A stretch of 64,000 bases of DNA from Burkholderia sp. 9120 (GTDB taxonomy: Bacteria; Pseudomonadota; Gammaproteobacteria; Burkholderiales; Burkholderiaceae): the NCBI RefSeq assembly GCF_000745015.1, contig NZ_JQNA01000002.1:4278001-4342000 (forward strand), in the 5' to 3' direction. The translations under genes and the position numbers were made by a program. The notes below the pieces were generated by a model. That model searched no databases. It was not told the origin of the DNA and saw only the letters and a list, made by a program, of their open reading frames with translations. Of this stretch, positions 34,701-42,362 are shown one piece after another (position 1 is the stretch's first letter; every line of letters starts with the position of its first letter).

Positions 34701-35168
34701 GAGGCACTGGGCCACGATTTCCAGATGCGTGGCTACCTGACGGCCGACGTGGTCAGCGACGATCTGATCCAGCGGCGCGCCAGGTTCTATCTATGCGGCC
34801 CCGAGCCGATGATGCAGGCGATTACGTCCGGGCTGATCGAGCGTGGCGTGCCGCCTGTCGACATCTTCAAGGAAGCATTCCGGTCTCCGTCCCGGCCGGC
34901 GGCCGATCCGTCAAAGCGATTCGCCGTGCAGTTCACGCGATCGCATCGCACGGCCACCTGGACACCGAGCGACGGAAGCCTGCTGTCGTTTGCGGAAAAC
35001 CTCGGGATCGCCATGCCGAGCGGTTGCCGCGTCGGGCAGTGCGAGAGTTGCGCGGTCAGGGTCGTAGCGGGAGAGGTCACGCATCTGAGCGGGCACGGAC
35101 CGGACGAAGCGGAGGTGTGTCTTGCCTGTCAGGCCATTCCAGCCACCGACGTCGTCATCGACGCATGA
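31722..35168 (+). CDS. Mo-bisPGD oxidoreductase fused to ferredoxin reductase and 2Fe-2S ferredoxin domains
   Basis: A 1148-residue redox enzyme. Residues 1-60 bind a 4Fe-4S cluster (Cys10, Cys13, Cys17, Cys44 in GFCTLCRSRCG...MCMKGKAA). Residues ~60-690 form a molybdopterin catalytic subunit (ELIILWGNNPANTWLAQADA); Cys143 in YATEICNWHKD is a candidate metal ligand. Residues ~690-780 are the dinucleotide-binding C-domain. From ~797 there is an FNR-type FAD/NAD module (YLPGQHVTVHIPAL, TRAYSLTG, VMFAGGIGITPFVSYLES, YLCGPEPMM). Residues ~1066-1148 hold a plant-type 2Fe-2S centre (Cys1102, Cys1107, Cys1110, Cys1136). The fusion makes a self-contained NAD(P)H-linked enzyme without separate electron-transfer subunits. 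No Tat signal is seen, so it is cytoplasmic. The substrate is unknown. Confidence 0.9.
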   Translation: MDTQEKKGFCTLCRSRCGTINVVRGDMMIKVQPDPTHPTGHAMCMKGKAAPELVHSPSRVLYPMRRTRPKGSADPGWQRIGWDEALSEIAERLAHFRRENGAESVAFGVTTPSGTPMSDSIDWVERFVWLYGSPNICYATEICNWHKDSAHVFTFGCAMPTADYQNAELIILWGNNPANTWLAQADAIAKGRRNGARLIVVDPRPTALAREADLWLRVRPGTDGALAMAIARQMIAIGNVDDAFVRTWTNGPLLVRADTGRFLRERDIDRHASNNRYAIWNQALDRLELVGEEVGTTPFDLSMSGTRYVAIDDSTGRRTEVACTPAFDLYARALDDFTPEHASAITGVSADDIIKAAEMLRPRQRIAYHAWSGVGMHTNATQTERSIATLYALTGAFDTRGSNRELKKQPANVVSSYAMLNPQQRAKALGLDERPLGPPSQGWVTARDVYRAILDGEPYRIRALVAFGTNMVMSQADSGIAHDALCALDFHVHCDLFETPSSRYADILLPVNTPWEREGLRLGFEINERAVELIQLRQRMVPPRGESRADYDIVFDLAVRLGMGDAFFGGSVEAGWNHVLEPLGLDVASLRARPEGVDRPLVQRERQYASATPDGARGFNTETLRVELYSEKLHRHGYPPVPHYVPPQHGQDGDANNRRRFPCTLTSMKNGYYCHSQHRGLPSLRRRAPYPVAELNNALAAEHGIVDGDWFLIETTNGSARFKARLVAELARDVIVAEYGWWQACDEIGMDSLEAGGQSNSNFNQLVSAAVLDPVSGSSPLRSVRCRVRRDPSIDPARRAWPGLREFVVSAVRLEASGVRAVTFRAADGGALPDYLPGQHVTVHIPALGDGGTTRAYSLTGAAREDKRRTYSIAVRHQKGNTRDGVAFEGTMSSYIHGALKVGDPVLLGAPAGTFIVPPALKQPVVMFAGGIGITPFVSYLESIQDLGDQAPESRLFYANLNSRTHAFRERIETLKRRLPKLEVVDCYNQPNDEALGHDFQMRGYLTADVVSDDLIQRRARFYLCGPEPMMQAITSGLIERGVPPVDIFKEAFRSPSRPAADPSKRFAVQFTRSHRTATWTPSDGSLLSFAENLGIAMPSGCRVGQCESCAVRVVAGEVTHLSGHGPDEAEVCLACQAIPATDVVIDA

Positions 35169-35191
35169 GTTCATTTGAGAAAAGGACTGAC

Positions 35192-36127
35192 ATGAAAATT
35201 TTTGACACCCTCGCGACACGCGAGGCCCTCGATTTCGAATCGCTGATCTCGCGTCTGAGACAAGCCTTTATCGACGGCTGTCATGTGCCGCTACGTCATT
35301 CGCACGTACTCAATACAGACAGCGAAAACGAGGGAACCGTTCTCGTGATGCCGGCGTGGCAAGACAACGGTTACCTGGGCATCAAGACAGTCAACATCTT
35401 TCAGGGCAACGCGAAACGCGGCATGCCCGGACTGCACTCGACCTATGTGCTGTATGACGGAAGAACCGGCGCCCCGCTTGCGCAACTCGACGGAAACGAA
35501 ATCACGTCGCGCCGCACCGCTGCCGCTTCGGCCCTGGCCGCAACGTATCTGGCCCGCCGCGATGCCTCGCGCCTCGTGCTGCTGGGCGCGGGTCGGGTCG
35601 GCAGCCTGGTTCCGCTCGCCTACCGCAGCCAGTTGCCGATCGCGAACGTCGAGGTGTGGGATAGAAATCCGGAAGCCGTTGCCGCGCTGGTCGATCAATT
35701 GATCCGTTTGGGCTTCAATGCGGCGCCCGTCGCCCACCTTGAAGCGAGCGTTCGTCGCGCGGACGTCGTGACGTGCGCAACGCTTGCGACGGAACCTGTC
35801 GTATTCGGCGAGTGGTTGTCTCCGGGCTCGCATCTTGACCTGATCGGCAGCTTCACGCCGCGCATGCGTGAGGCAGACGACGCTTGTTTCCGGCAGGCGG
35901 AAATTTATGTCGATACGGACGAAGCGCCGCAAAAATCCGGCGACTTGCTCGGCCCGCTGTCTCGCGATGTCATGACGATCAGCAGCCTCAGCAGAACGCT
36001 GACGGCACTGTGTCGGGGCGAGGTCGAGGGGCGCGTCAACGACAGTCAGCGAACCGTTTTCAAAGCAGTCGGCACTGCACTGGAAGATCTGGCGGCTGCC
36101 GTGCAGGTTTACGAAAAATCAAACTGA
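35192..36127 (+). CDS. Ornithine cyclodeaminase / mu-crystallin family dehydrogenase
   Basis: A 311-residue NAD(P)-dependent enzyme. Family marks are the substrate-side stretch MPAWQDNGYLGIKTVNIFQG, the early block LAQLDGNEITSRRTAAASAL and the Rossmann motif RLVLLGAGRVGSLVPLAYRS. Members act as ornithine cyclodeaminases, L-alanine dehydrogenases or cyclic imino-acid reductases; which one cannot be told here. ATG 35192 follows AAAGGA; an earlier ATG at 35165 overlaps the upstream stop and would add nine residues. It is second gene of the operon and likely works on an amino acid or imine linked to the Mo-enzyme product. Confidence 0.88.
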   Translation: MKIFDTLATREALDFESLISRLRQAFIDGCHVPLRHSHVLNTDSENEGTVLVMPAWQDNGYLGIKTVNIFQGNAKRGMPGLHSTYVLYDGRTGAPLAQLDGNEITSRRTAAASALAATYLARRDASRLVLLGAGRVGSLVPLAYRSQLPIANVEVWDRNPEAVAALVDQLIRLGFNAAPVAHLEASVRRADVVTCATLATEPVVFGEWLSPGSHLDLIGSFTPRMREADDACFRQAEIYVDTDEAPQKSGDLLGPLSRDVMTISSLSRTLTALCRGEVEGRVNDSQRTVFKAVGTALEDLAAAVQVYEKSN

Positions 36128-36152
36128 AACCGTGACGCGAAAGGAGATCGAG

Positions 36153-37604
36153 ATGAAAGAATTGACGGAAATGCGCAAGAGTGACGCGTCCGACGCCGAG
36201 CGTGAGGGCGTACTCGAACGAATGGCCGGCAGCGTGGCGCGCTGGTCGGAAAAGTGGTTTCCGGACGCGTATATTTTCGCGGCCATTGCGGTCGTGATCG
36301 TGGCGGCCGGCGCGCTGGCGATCGGCGCGCCGGTCAGGCAGGTCGGCATTGCGTTCGGCGACGGTTTCTGGAGCCTCATCCCGTTCACGATGCAGATGGC
36401 GATCGTCGCCATCTCGGGTTACGTCGTCGCGGTATCGCCGCCCGCGTCGAGACTGATCGACGGGCTCGCGCGCCTGCCGTCGTCCGGGCGTGCGGCGGTG
36501 GCGTTCGTCGCGCTGATCAGCATCGGCGCATCGTTGTTCAACTGGGCCATCAGCCTGATCTTCAGCGGTCTCCTGGTTCGTGCGCTTGCGCGCCGTACCG
36601 ACCTGCGCATGGATTACCGGGCCGCCGGCGCGGCCGCATATCTGGGCATGGGCGCGACGTGGGCGCTTGGCTTGAGTTCGTCCGCCTCGCAACTGCAGGC
36701 GAATCCGGACAGCCTGCCCAAGGCATTGCTGGCCATCACCGGGGTGATCCCGTTCTCCGAGACCATCTTTCTGCCCCAGTCGATGCTGATGGCCGCGGTG
36801 CTGACCGCTGCGTCGTTGCTGATCGCTTATCTGTCCGCACCCAGCGACGCGCGTGCGAAGACCGCGACTGAGCTGGGGATTCAACTCGACGAAGCGCATG
36901 CGACGATCGCGCGACCGACACGCCCGGGAGACTGGCTCGAATACAGCCCGCTCATCACCGTCGTTATCGTCGCGATCGGTGCGATCTGGGGTTGGCACGA
37001 GCTCACGACGAAAGGCCCGATGATCGCGATCTCGAATCTGAACACCTACAATTTCCTGTTCCTGATGCTCGGAATGTTACTGAACTGGCGGCCACGGCGA
37101 TTCCTCACCGCCGTTGCACGTTCGGTGCCGTCGGTTGCCGGCGTACTGATCCAGTTTCCGTTGTACGGTGGCATCGCCTACCTCCTGACGAAAGCGTCGG
37201 CGCCCACCGGATTGCCGCTCTCCGATCACCTCGCGCATTTCTTCGTCGCGCTGTCCTCGCATTCGTCGTTTCCCGCGGTGATGGGGGTGTATTCCGCCGT
37301 CCTCGGATTCTTCGTGCCTTCCGGCGGCGGCAAGTGGATTATCGAAGCACCCTACGTGATCGAGGCCGCCAAACTGCTGCAGGTGCACCTGGGCTGGGCG
37401 GTGACGATCTACAACGCGGCCGAGGCATTGCCGAACCTGATCAACCCGTTCTGGATGCTGCCGCTCCTCGGCGTGCTCGGGCTGCGCGCACGCGACATTG
37501 TCGGATTCACGTTCACGCAACTGGTCGTGCATCTCCCGCTGGTGATCTTCATGCTCTGGGCCTTTGCGGGGACGCTCACCTACCATTCGCCAGTCATGCC
37601 TTAA
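36153..37604 (+). CDS. AtoE/TIGR00366-family short-chain acid transporter
   Basis: A 483-residue polytopic membrane protein with about 12-14 hydrophobic segments. Family features are the N-terminal FPDAYIFAAIAVVIVAAGAL, the long loop-helix INWAI/SLFNWAISLIFSGLLVR, and the C-terminal FFVPSGGGKWIIEAPYVIEA and HLGWAVTIYNAAEALPNLINPFWMLPLLG blocks that define the AtoE group. Relatives import short-chain fatty acids or related monocarboxylates. ATG 36153 has AAAGGAG six bases ahead, and the gene starts 25 bp after the dehydrogenase. It presumably imports the substrate of the operon. Confidence 0.9.
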   Translation: MKELTEMRKSDASDAEREGVLERMAGSVARWSEKWFPDAYIFAAIAVVIVAAGALAIGAPVRQVGIAFGDGFWSLIPFTMQMAIVAISGYVVAVSPPASRLIDGLARLPSSGRAAVAFVALISIGASLFNWAISLIFSGLLVRALARRTDLRMDYRAAGAAAYLGMGATWALGLSSSASQLQANPDSLPKALLAITGVIPFSETIFLPQSMLMAAVLTAASLLIAYLSAPSDARAKTATELGIQLDEAHATIARPTRPGDWLEYSPLITVVIVAIGAIWGWHELTTKGPMIAISNLNTYNFLFLMLGMLLNWRPRRFLTAVARSVPSVAGVLIQFPLYGGIAYLLTKASAPTGLPLSDHLAHFFVALSSHSSFPAVMGVYSAVLGFFVPSGGGKWIIEAPYVIEAAKLLQVHLGWAVTIYNAAEALPNLINPFWMLPLLGVLGLRARDIVGFTFTQLVVHLPLVIFMLWAFAGTLTYHSPVMP

Positions 37605-37633
37605 CTCACGCCGCGCTCCCGATGACCGACTGA

Positions 37634-37891
37634 CTTCGCCTCAATCCTTCCGCGCGCCGCGCACTCGAAGCAGCCGAACGATGCCGCAGCTTTACCGCGG
37701 CCGCCAACGAACGGAGTCTGACACACGGCGCGATCCGCCATCAGATCCGGCAGATCGAATCGATGCTGGAAATTTTTTCGCAGCGGCGATTTGGGAATTC
37801 TCCCCGGCTGTTCTTGCCAAAATGGCCACAGCACCTCACCGAAGATTGCTGTGGCCATATGTTCCGGCTAAAAACACTGATGTAAAACATT
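37634..37891 (+). pseudogene. 5' remnant of a GcvA-type LysR regulator gene
   Basis: Just after TGA 37631-37633 the frame reads LRLNPSARRALEAAERCRSF, then ANERSLTHGAIRHQIRQIES, the beginning of a GcvA-like LysR HTH. It loses similarity after ~37765 and ends at TAA 37889-37891 (FRLKTLM). No ATG is present and the effector domain is absent, so this is a dead fragment lying behind the transporter gene. Confidence 0.65.
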
Positions 37892-37962
37892 TACGAAAAG
37901 TCGCGACGCTGAATCACTTTATTTTTCCGCGCAGACATTTTAATTTACATCAGTGCGGAATA

Positions 37963-38211
37963 TCAGCCGCGGTGCCAAACCGTGTTGTTCGACCACAGCA
38001 ACTTACCGTCAGTCGCCAGAACACCCGTTTTAGGCGGTTGATCGTCAGTAAAATTGACGGTCAGAACCGGGGCGCCCAGGTTCGAGCTATAGCCTTGAAA
38101 CGGACCGCGGCCGCCTGAATATTGAACGGAAACAACGTCCCAGGCACCGGTAATCGTGATTTTGGTATTGTTGCCATCGATCCACTGTCCTGCAAATGTG
38201 TTTGCACTCAT
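37963..38211 (-). CDS. Small beta-rich hypothetical protein, 82 aa
   Basis: Starts MSANTFAGQWIDGNNTKITI at ATG 38211 with GAGGA seven bases upstream. The sequence alternates short strands and turns (WDVVSVQYSGGRGPFQGYSS, GAPVLTVNFTDDQPPKTGVL, GKLLWSNNTVWHRG), with many Trp/Asn/Gly, like a compact beta-barrel or lectin-like module. There is no signal peptide. It stands alone with AT-rich flanks. The family is not recognised with certainty. Confidence 0.72.
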   Translation of the reverse strand: MSANTFAGQWIDGNNTKITITGAWDVVSVQYSGGRGPFQGYSSNLGAPVLTVNFTDDQPPKTGVLATDGKLLWSNNTVWHRG

Positions 38212-38635
38212 GTCTTTATCCTCGGAATGGCCTCTCACAGGGACCAGCGAATTATTGAAGTGAGTAGGCATCTGCAATATGCAACTGGAAGGCGTTGCCC
38301 CGTTAAACGTGGCGCCACAAAAAAATCCATAATAAATAGAAAGGGCCTTCGTGGCACGCCAATAATGGACCGCTGCATTTTACAAGTAAACCAGATTGTG
38401 GGTAAAATATGATATCGGCATAAGAATGTGAAATAAAATGATTTAATTCGATTATTTCATGCCTGATAGATTGATAATCTCGTGCCGTCTCGCCTGGTTC
38501 AACTGGAGTCCACTATTCCCGATCTGATGAACTCACTTTGTCACAGGCTTGTCATTGAAATCATGAATCACTTGGTTCAAGTCAAAGGTGCTTGAAAATA
38601 TCGCCGGGATACCGTGAACGAGAACCGCTGGACCT
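38212..38635. other. AT-rich intergenic stretch
   Basis: 424 bp with no convincing gene and markedly lower GC than its surroundings. It contains the upstream region of the 82-aa gene and a 7-bp inverted repeat (GAAATAA ... TTATTTC) around 38430-38460. The composition suggests acquired or non-coding DNA. Confidence 0.5.
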
Positions 38636-38794
38636 TCATTGAGACCAGAAGACGTTCTCCGGCAACGAGCGCTCGAGATCGAGGACGTGAAGCGGTGAAC
38701 CGCGAAACGCCAGCGCATGCGGTTCGGGCGCAAGTTGACGAAGATCGATCGCGGGATCGAGCAACTTGAGCCTCGCGGGGCTGCCAACTAGCAG
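38636..38794 (-). pseudogene. C-terminal fragment of an unidentified gene
   Basis: An open frame with host-like codon use encodes ARLKLLDPAIDLRQLAPEPH, LAFRGSPLHVLDLERSLPEN and stops with VFWSQ at 38636-38638. It begins directly after the stop of the 69-aa gene in the same frame and has no start of its own. It is probably the 3' end of a truncated gene. Confidence 0.45.
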
Positions 38795-39004
38795 TCAGAC
38801 AAACACGTTAATGATCCCGCCAATCAACCCCACCACAGGCGCAACCGCTGCAACCGCCGCGGCAACGTGGACCACGTCGCCGGCGATACGGTCCACTGTC
38901 TGAACGAAATTCGAATTCGACGACGGCGCACGCTGGTTCGACGACGACGTCGTCCATTGATTTGATGCTGCGACAGCGGAGCTCGCAAGGGAACCGATAT
39001 TCAC
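38795..39004 (-). CDS. Small peptide with hydrophobic C-terminus, 69 aa
   Basis: Starts at GTG 39004 (MNIGSLASSAVAASNQWTTS) with a strong GGAGG five bases upstream. The first 40 residues are Ser/Asn-rich; the last ~30 (DVVHVAAAVAAVAPVVGLIG then GIINVFV) form a Gly/Ala/Val hydrophobic helix able to insert in membranes. The arrangement resembles small secreted or pore-forming peptides, but no export or immunity gene is next to it. Function unknown. Confidence 0.5.
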   Translation of the reverse strand: MNIGSLASSAVAASNQWTTSSSNQRAPSSNSNFVQTVDRIAGDVVHVAAAVAAVAPVVGLIGGIINVFV

Positions 39005-39665
39005 GCACACCTCCAGTGAGATCAAACAAGGGAGAACAGGTTGGCAGCCCGCATGACGACATTCAGTGCTTACCGACCCGTAACACCCCTTACTTTAAAT
39101 AAGCGTTGCTGGTCGCGCTCGCCGGCGCGTCCACGTGCAACATCGCAGCCATGCGGACCTGATTCATCGGACGCTGGAATCATATGAAACATTTTCCTTT
39201 CCGGCAAGTAAGCTGTTGTGAGAGATTTGGTAAGGAAATGGAAGTTCTTTTGATAGAAATACGGCAGTGCGCGTTGAGGTTTTTCCACGCTACAAAAATC
39301 ATTACGGATTCCAGATGATCTGGATTTCGCCCAATGCCCTCTAAAATTCAGTACATAGTCAGCGCACGGAACGCCATTCATACCGCTCGACAAAAACTTC
39401 ACCAACGCAAAGCCCCTCTTCTTCCGTCGTCACCTGCAACGGTCATCCACGCGACCCTCGCTAAAGTCACGATACCGTCACGAAATCACCGCCACACTGC
39501 GGCTCTCAACTGCGGCCGCTTCAGCCCACCTCGTGGTGCACTTCGCGTTGAATTGAGCATAGACTTGGCAAGCGCGATTTCCATCGAGCGCTGCTATGCG
39601 CCGCACAACGCTGGTCACACGCGATTCGCCGCTGCAACAGTAATCATCTGACCAGGAGCTTACGT
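39005..39665. other. Intergenic region upstream of the MFS gene
   Basis: 661 bp in which I see no supported gene. Frames on both strands (for example 39070-39405 minus and 39334-39651 plus) have atypical composition and overlap each other. The 3' part should contain the promoter of the transporter gene at 39666, whose AGGAG lies at 39653-39657. Confidence 0.45.
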
Positions 39666-41153
39666 ATGCACGACATGGCGGCTACGGACGACTTGCAAAA
39701 AGCGAATATCAAGTCGGTCCAGGAGTACATCGACGAGCGGCCGATGTGGGCAGACGGAACGCGCTTACCTTCAATTCCAATGACCAAGATGCAGTGGCGC
39801 ATCTGGTCACTCGCCGCGGCCGGAAAGTTCTTTGAAGGCTTCGTCGTGTTTATGACCGGTGTCGCGCTGCCGCTAATCTCGCGCGAGTTCGGCATCGGCG
39901 CGGCGCAGAACGGCTTTATCAGTGCGGCGAGCCTGTGTGGCATTCTGGTCGGCGCGGTGGGACTGGGCGGCATGTCCGATCACTTCGGACGCAAACGCAT
40001 GTTCATCGTCGAGATGATCATCTTCGTCGCGTTCCTCGTGCTGCTGGTGTTCTGCACCAATTTCGTTTCGCTGGTGGTGTGTCTGTTCGGTCTGGGCGTG
40101 GCGCTCGGTTGCGACTATCCGACCGCCCACATGATCATCTCCGAAAGCATTCCGAGTACGAGTCGCGGCAAGCTGGTGCTGGCCGCGTTTGCCTTTCAGG
40201 CGGTGGGCGCGCTGGCGGGAACGGGCGTGGGCTTTCTGGTGCTGTCGATGGTGCCGACGCTCGACGCATGGCGCTGGATGTACGGCACGGCGATTTTCCC
40301 GGCCTTGCTGGTCACGATCGGGCGCTTCTTCATTACCGAAAGTCCCAACTGGCTGCACGTACGCGGCGCGACCGATCGGGCGGAACTCGCCGCTCGCCGG
40401 TTGCTGGTTCGTTACCCGCAGTATCCGGCCGAGATCGTTCTTGCGCGCGAATTCGTCGTGGTCGGAAAAGGTGAGCACGAGAAAGGCAGCTTCCTCGCGC
40501 TGTTCGAACGGAAGAACCTGCGCGCGACGATCTTCGCCTCCGCGCCCTGGTTTCTGCAGGATCTGGGCACCTACGGCATCGGCATCTTCACGCCGACGAT
40601 TCTCGCCACCGCGTTCGGCGCCAAGCCCGATCACGTGCGCAGCATCGCCGATCTGATCCTCAACGATATCCTCGCCGCCAAGGGCGCTGCGCTGATCACG
40701 GCCCTGCTGATCATCGGCATCATGTTCGCGGTTGCGCTGGCGGACAAGTTCGGGCGAATCTGGCTTCAGGTCGTCGGCTTCGTCGGCTGTGCGGTCGGCT
40801 TGCTGATCGCGTCGTTCTCCGACAGCTTCGACGGCACAGCGAAAACCGCGATGATTTTCGCGGGCTTCATGCTCTTCAATTTCATGACCAATCTCGGACC
40901 GAACGCGCAAACCTATCTGCTCGCGGGTGAAGTCTTCCCCACCTCGATCCGCGGAACCGGCGCGGGCTTCGCGGCAGCGGTCGGCAAAATCGGCGCGGTC
41001 GCCACGGCGTTTCTGTTTCCGATCCTGCTCAACAGCATCGGCACGGGTCCACTTCTTTACATTCTGGTGGGTACGTCGCTCCTCGGCGCCGTGGTCACGT
41101 GGTTGTTCCGTATCGAAACCAACGGGGTGAACCTCGACCAGATCGGCCGCTAA
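39666..41153 (+). CDS. MFS transporter, phosphate:H+ symporter-like
   Basis: A 495-residue major facilitator with about 12 transmembrane segments. The loop 2-3 motif GLGGMSDHFGRKRMFIVEMI is clear. Transmembrane segment 4 carries GLGVALGCDYPTAHMIISES followed by STSRGKLVLAAFAFQAVGAL, close to the GG-D-Y-P-L-S--E-----RG--------Q--G pattern of the Pho84-type phosphate symporter group; the C-terminal LAGEVFPTSIRGTGAG is common to sugar-porter-type MFS. A PstS-like gene follows 67 bp downstream, so a phosphate link is likely but inferred. AGGAG precedes ATG. Confidence 0.85.
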   Translation: MHDMAATDDLQKANIKSVQEYIDERPMWADGTRLPSIPMTKMQWRIWSLAAAGKFFEGFVVFMTGVALPLISREFGIGAAQNGFISAASLCGILVGAVGLGGMSDHFGRKRMFIVEMIIFVAFLVLLVFCTNFVSLVVCLFGLGVALGCDYPTAHMIISESIPSTSRGKLVLAAFAFQAVGALAGTGVGFLVLSMVPTLDAWRWMYGTAIFPALLVTIGRFFITESPNWLHVRGATDRAELAARRLLVRYPQYPAEIVLAREFVVVGKGEHEKGSFLALFERKNLRATIFASAPWFLQDLGTYGIGIFTPTILATAFGAKPDHVRSIADLILNDILAAKGAALITALLIIGIMFAVALADKFGRIWLQVVGFVGCAVGLLIASFSDSFDGTAKTAMIFAGFMLFNFMTNLGPNAQTYLLAGEVFPTSIRGTGAGFAAAVGKIGAVATAFLFPILLNSIGTGPLLYILVGTSLLGAVVTWLFRIETNGVNLDQIGR

Positions 41154-41220
41154 TCGTACGCGGCCGATTACCGGCACGCGATTGAAGCAATGCTTTCGCA
41201 ACAAGGCGACGGAGACTCGC

Positions 41221-42312
41221 ATGGCTTACCCGCGTAACAGGCAGGGATTCTGGTTAAAGTGGCGCAACTTCGCAGGATGGACGCTCGGTGCGGCGACACT
41301 CACCATGCTGGTCAGTGCCCCCGGTCTGGCACAAGAGATGACGCTCAACGAAACAGGCTCGACCCTGCTCTATCCGCTTCTTACCATTTGGGTCGCGCAA
41401 TACGCCAGGTCCCACCCCGGCGTTCAGATCAATATCGGCGCCACCGGTTCCGAGGCGGGTGTCCAGCAGGTGATCGCGGGCAAGGTGAATATCGGCGCGT
41501 CGGACGCCTACATGTCGGACGCGGAGATCAAACACAATCCGCGGATCATCAATGTGCCGCTGGCCATCGCCGCCCAGTCGATCAACTACAACGTGCCGGG
41601 GCTCAACGCGATTCATCTGAAGCTGGATGGCCCGACGCTTGCCGGGATTTATTCCGGTACGGTCCGCTCGTGGGACGCACCGCAAATCACGGCACTCAAC
41701 CCGGGTGTGTCGCTGCCTCATCACGCGATCGTGCCGATTCGTCGCGCGGAAGGTTCGGGCGACACGTTCGTGTTCACGCAATTCCTGACGTTCTCCACGC
41801 CTTCGTGGGAGAGCGATCACGGTTACGGCACAACGATCTCATGGCCCAGCGTGCCTGCCGGCATAACGGCCACCGGCAATGCGGGCATGGTGAAGTCGAT
41901 CCAGTCGACCGACTACTCGATTGGTTATGTCGGCGTGAGCTATAGCGATAACATTGCCCAGGCGAAAATCGGCACGGCGGCGCTGAAGAATGGCGCGGGC
42001 GAATTCGTCTTGCCGACCCGGGACACGATCATGGCCGGCGCTGCTTCGCTCGGCGCACGCACGCCGCCTGACGAGCGCCTCACGCTGGTATTCGCGCCCG
42101 CTAGCGACGCTTATCCGCTCGTGAACTATGAGTACGCCGTTGTCTCTACCCAGCAATCCAGTCCGGCAACCGCCGCCGCGATTCGTCGTTTTCTGCTCTG
42201 GACGATTCTGCCGTCCGAAGACAACGAGGCGTGGCTGACCGGCGCGCACTTTATTCCGTTGCCACCGCACACCTGGGAATTGAGTCAGGCGCAGATCCAG
42301 TCGATCAAATGA
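41221..42312 (+). CDS. PstS-like phosphate-binding protein
   Basis: A 363-residue exported binding protein. A signal peptide ends near residue 37 (TLGAATLTMLVSAPGLAQEM). The PstS core follows: MTLNETGSTLLYPLLTIWVA, NIGATGSEAGVQQVIAGKVN, IGASDAYMSDAEI and the later RRAEGSGDTFVFTQFL. These Ser/Thr/Gly/Asp loops coordinate phosphate in PstS. No pstCAB genes are nearby; its only plausible partner is the MFS gene before it. Start MAYPRNRQ at 41221 was chosen for the GGAG ahead of it. Confidence 0.9.
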   Translation: MAYPRNRQGFWLKWRNFAGWTLGAATLTMLVSAPGLAQEMTLNETGSTLLYPLLTIWVAQYARSHPGVQINIGATGSEAGVQQVIAGKVNIGASDAYMSDAEIKHNPRIINVPLAIAAQSINYNVPGLNAIHLKLDGPTLAGIYSGTVRSWDAPQITALNPGVSLPHHAIVPIRRAEGSGDTFVFTQFLTFSTPSWESDHGYGTTISWPSVPAGITATGNAGMVKSIQSTDYSIGYVGVSYSDNIAQAKIGTAALKNGAGEFVLPTRDTIMAGAASLGARTPPDERLTLVFAPASDAYPLVNYEYAVVSTQQSSPATAAAIRRFLLWTILPSEDNEAWLTGAHFIPLPPHTWELSQAQIQSIK

Positions 42313-42316
42313 AAAA

Positions 42317-42339
42317 AGCCCTGCGCGACGCGCAGGGCT
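42317..42339 (-). terminator. Rho-independent terminator for the minus-strand exported-protein genes
   Basis: AGCCCTGCGC, GAC loop, GCGCAGGGCT; read on the minus strand the stem is followed by TTTTTTC. It lies 24 bp past the stop at 42363 and also directly after the PstS gene, where it lacks a T-tail on the plus strand. Confidence 0.85.
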
Positions 42340-42362
42340 CGACGCTCATTGCGTAACGCCCC

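Noticed and set aside
39070..39651. Frames on both strands between the 69-aa gene and the MFS gene
   Set aside because: Mutually overlapping, atypical composition, no ribosome binding sites or family likeness.
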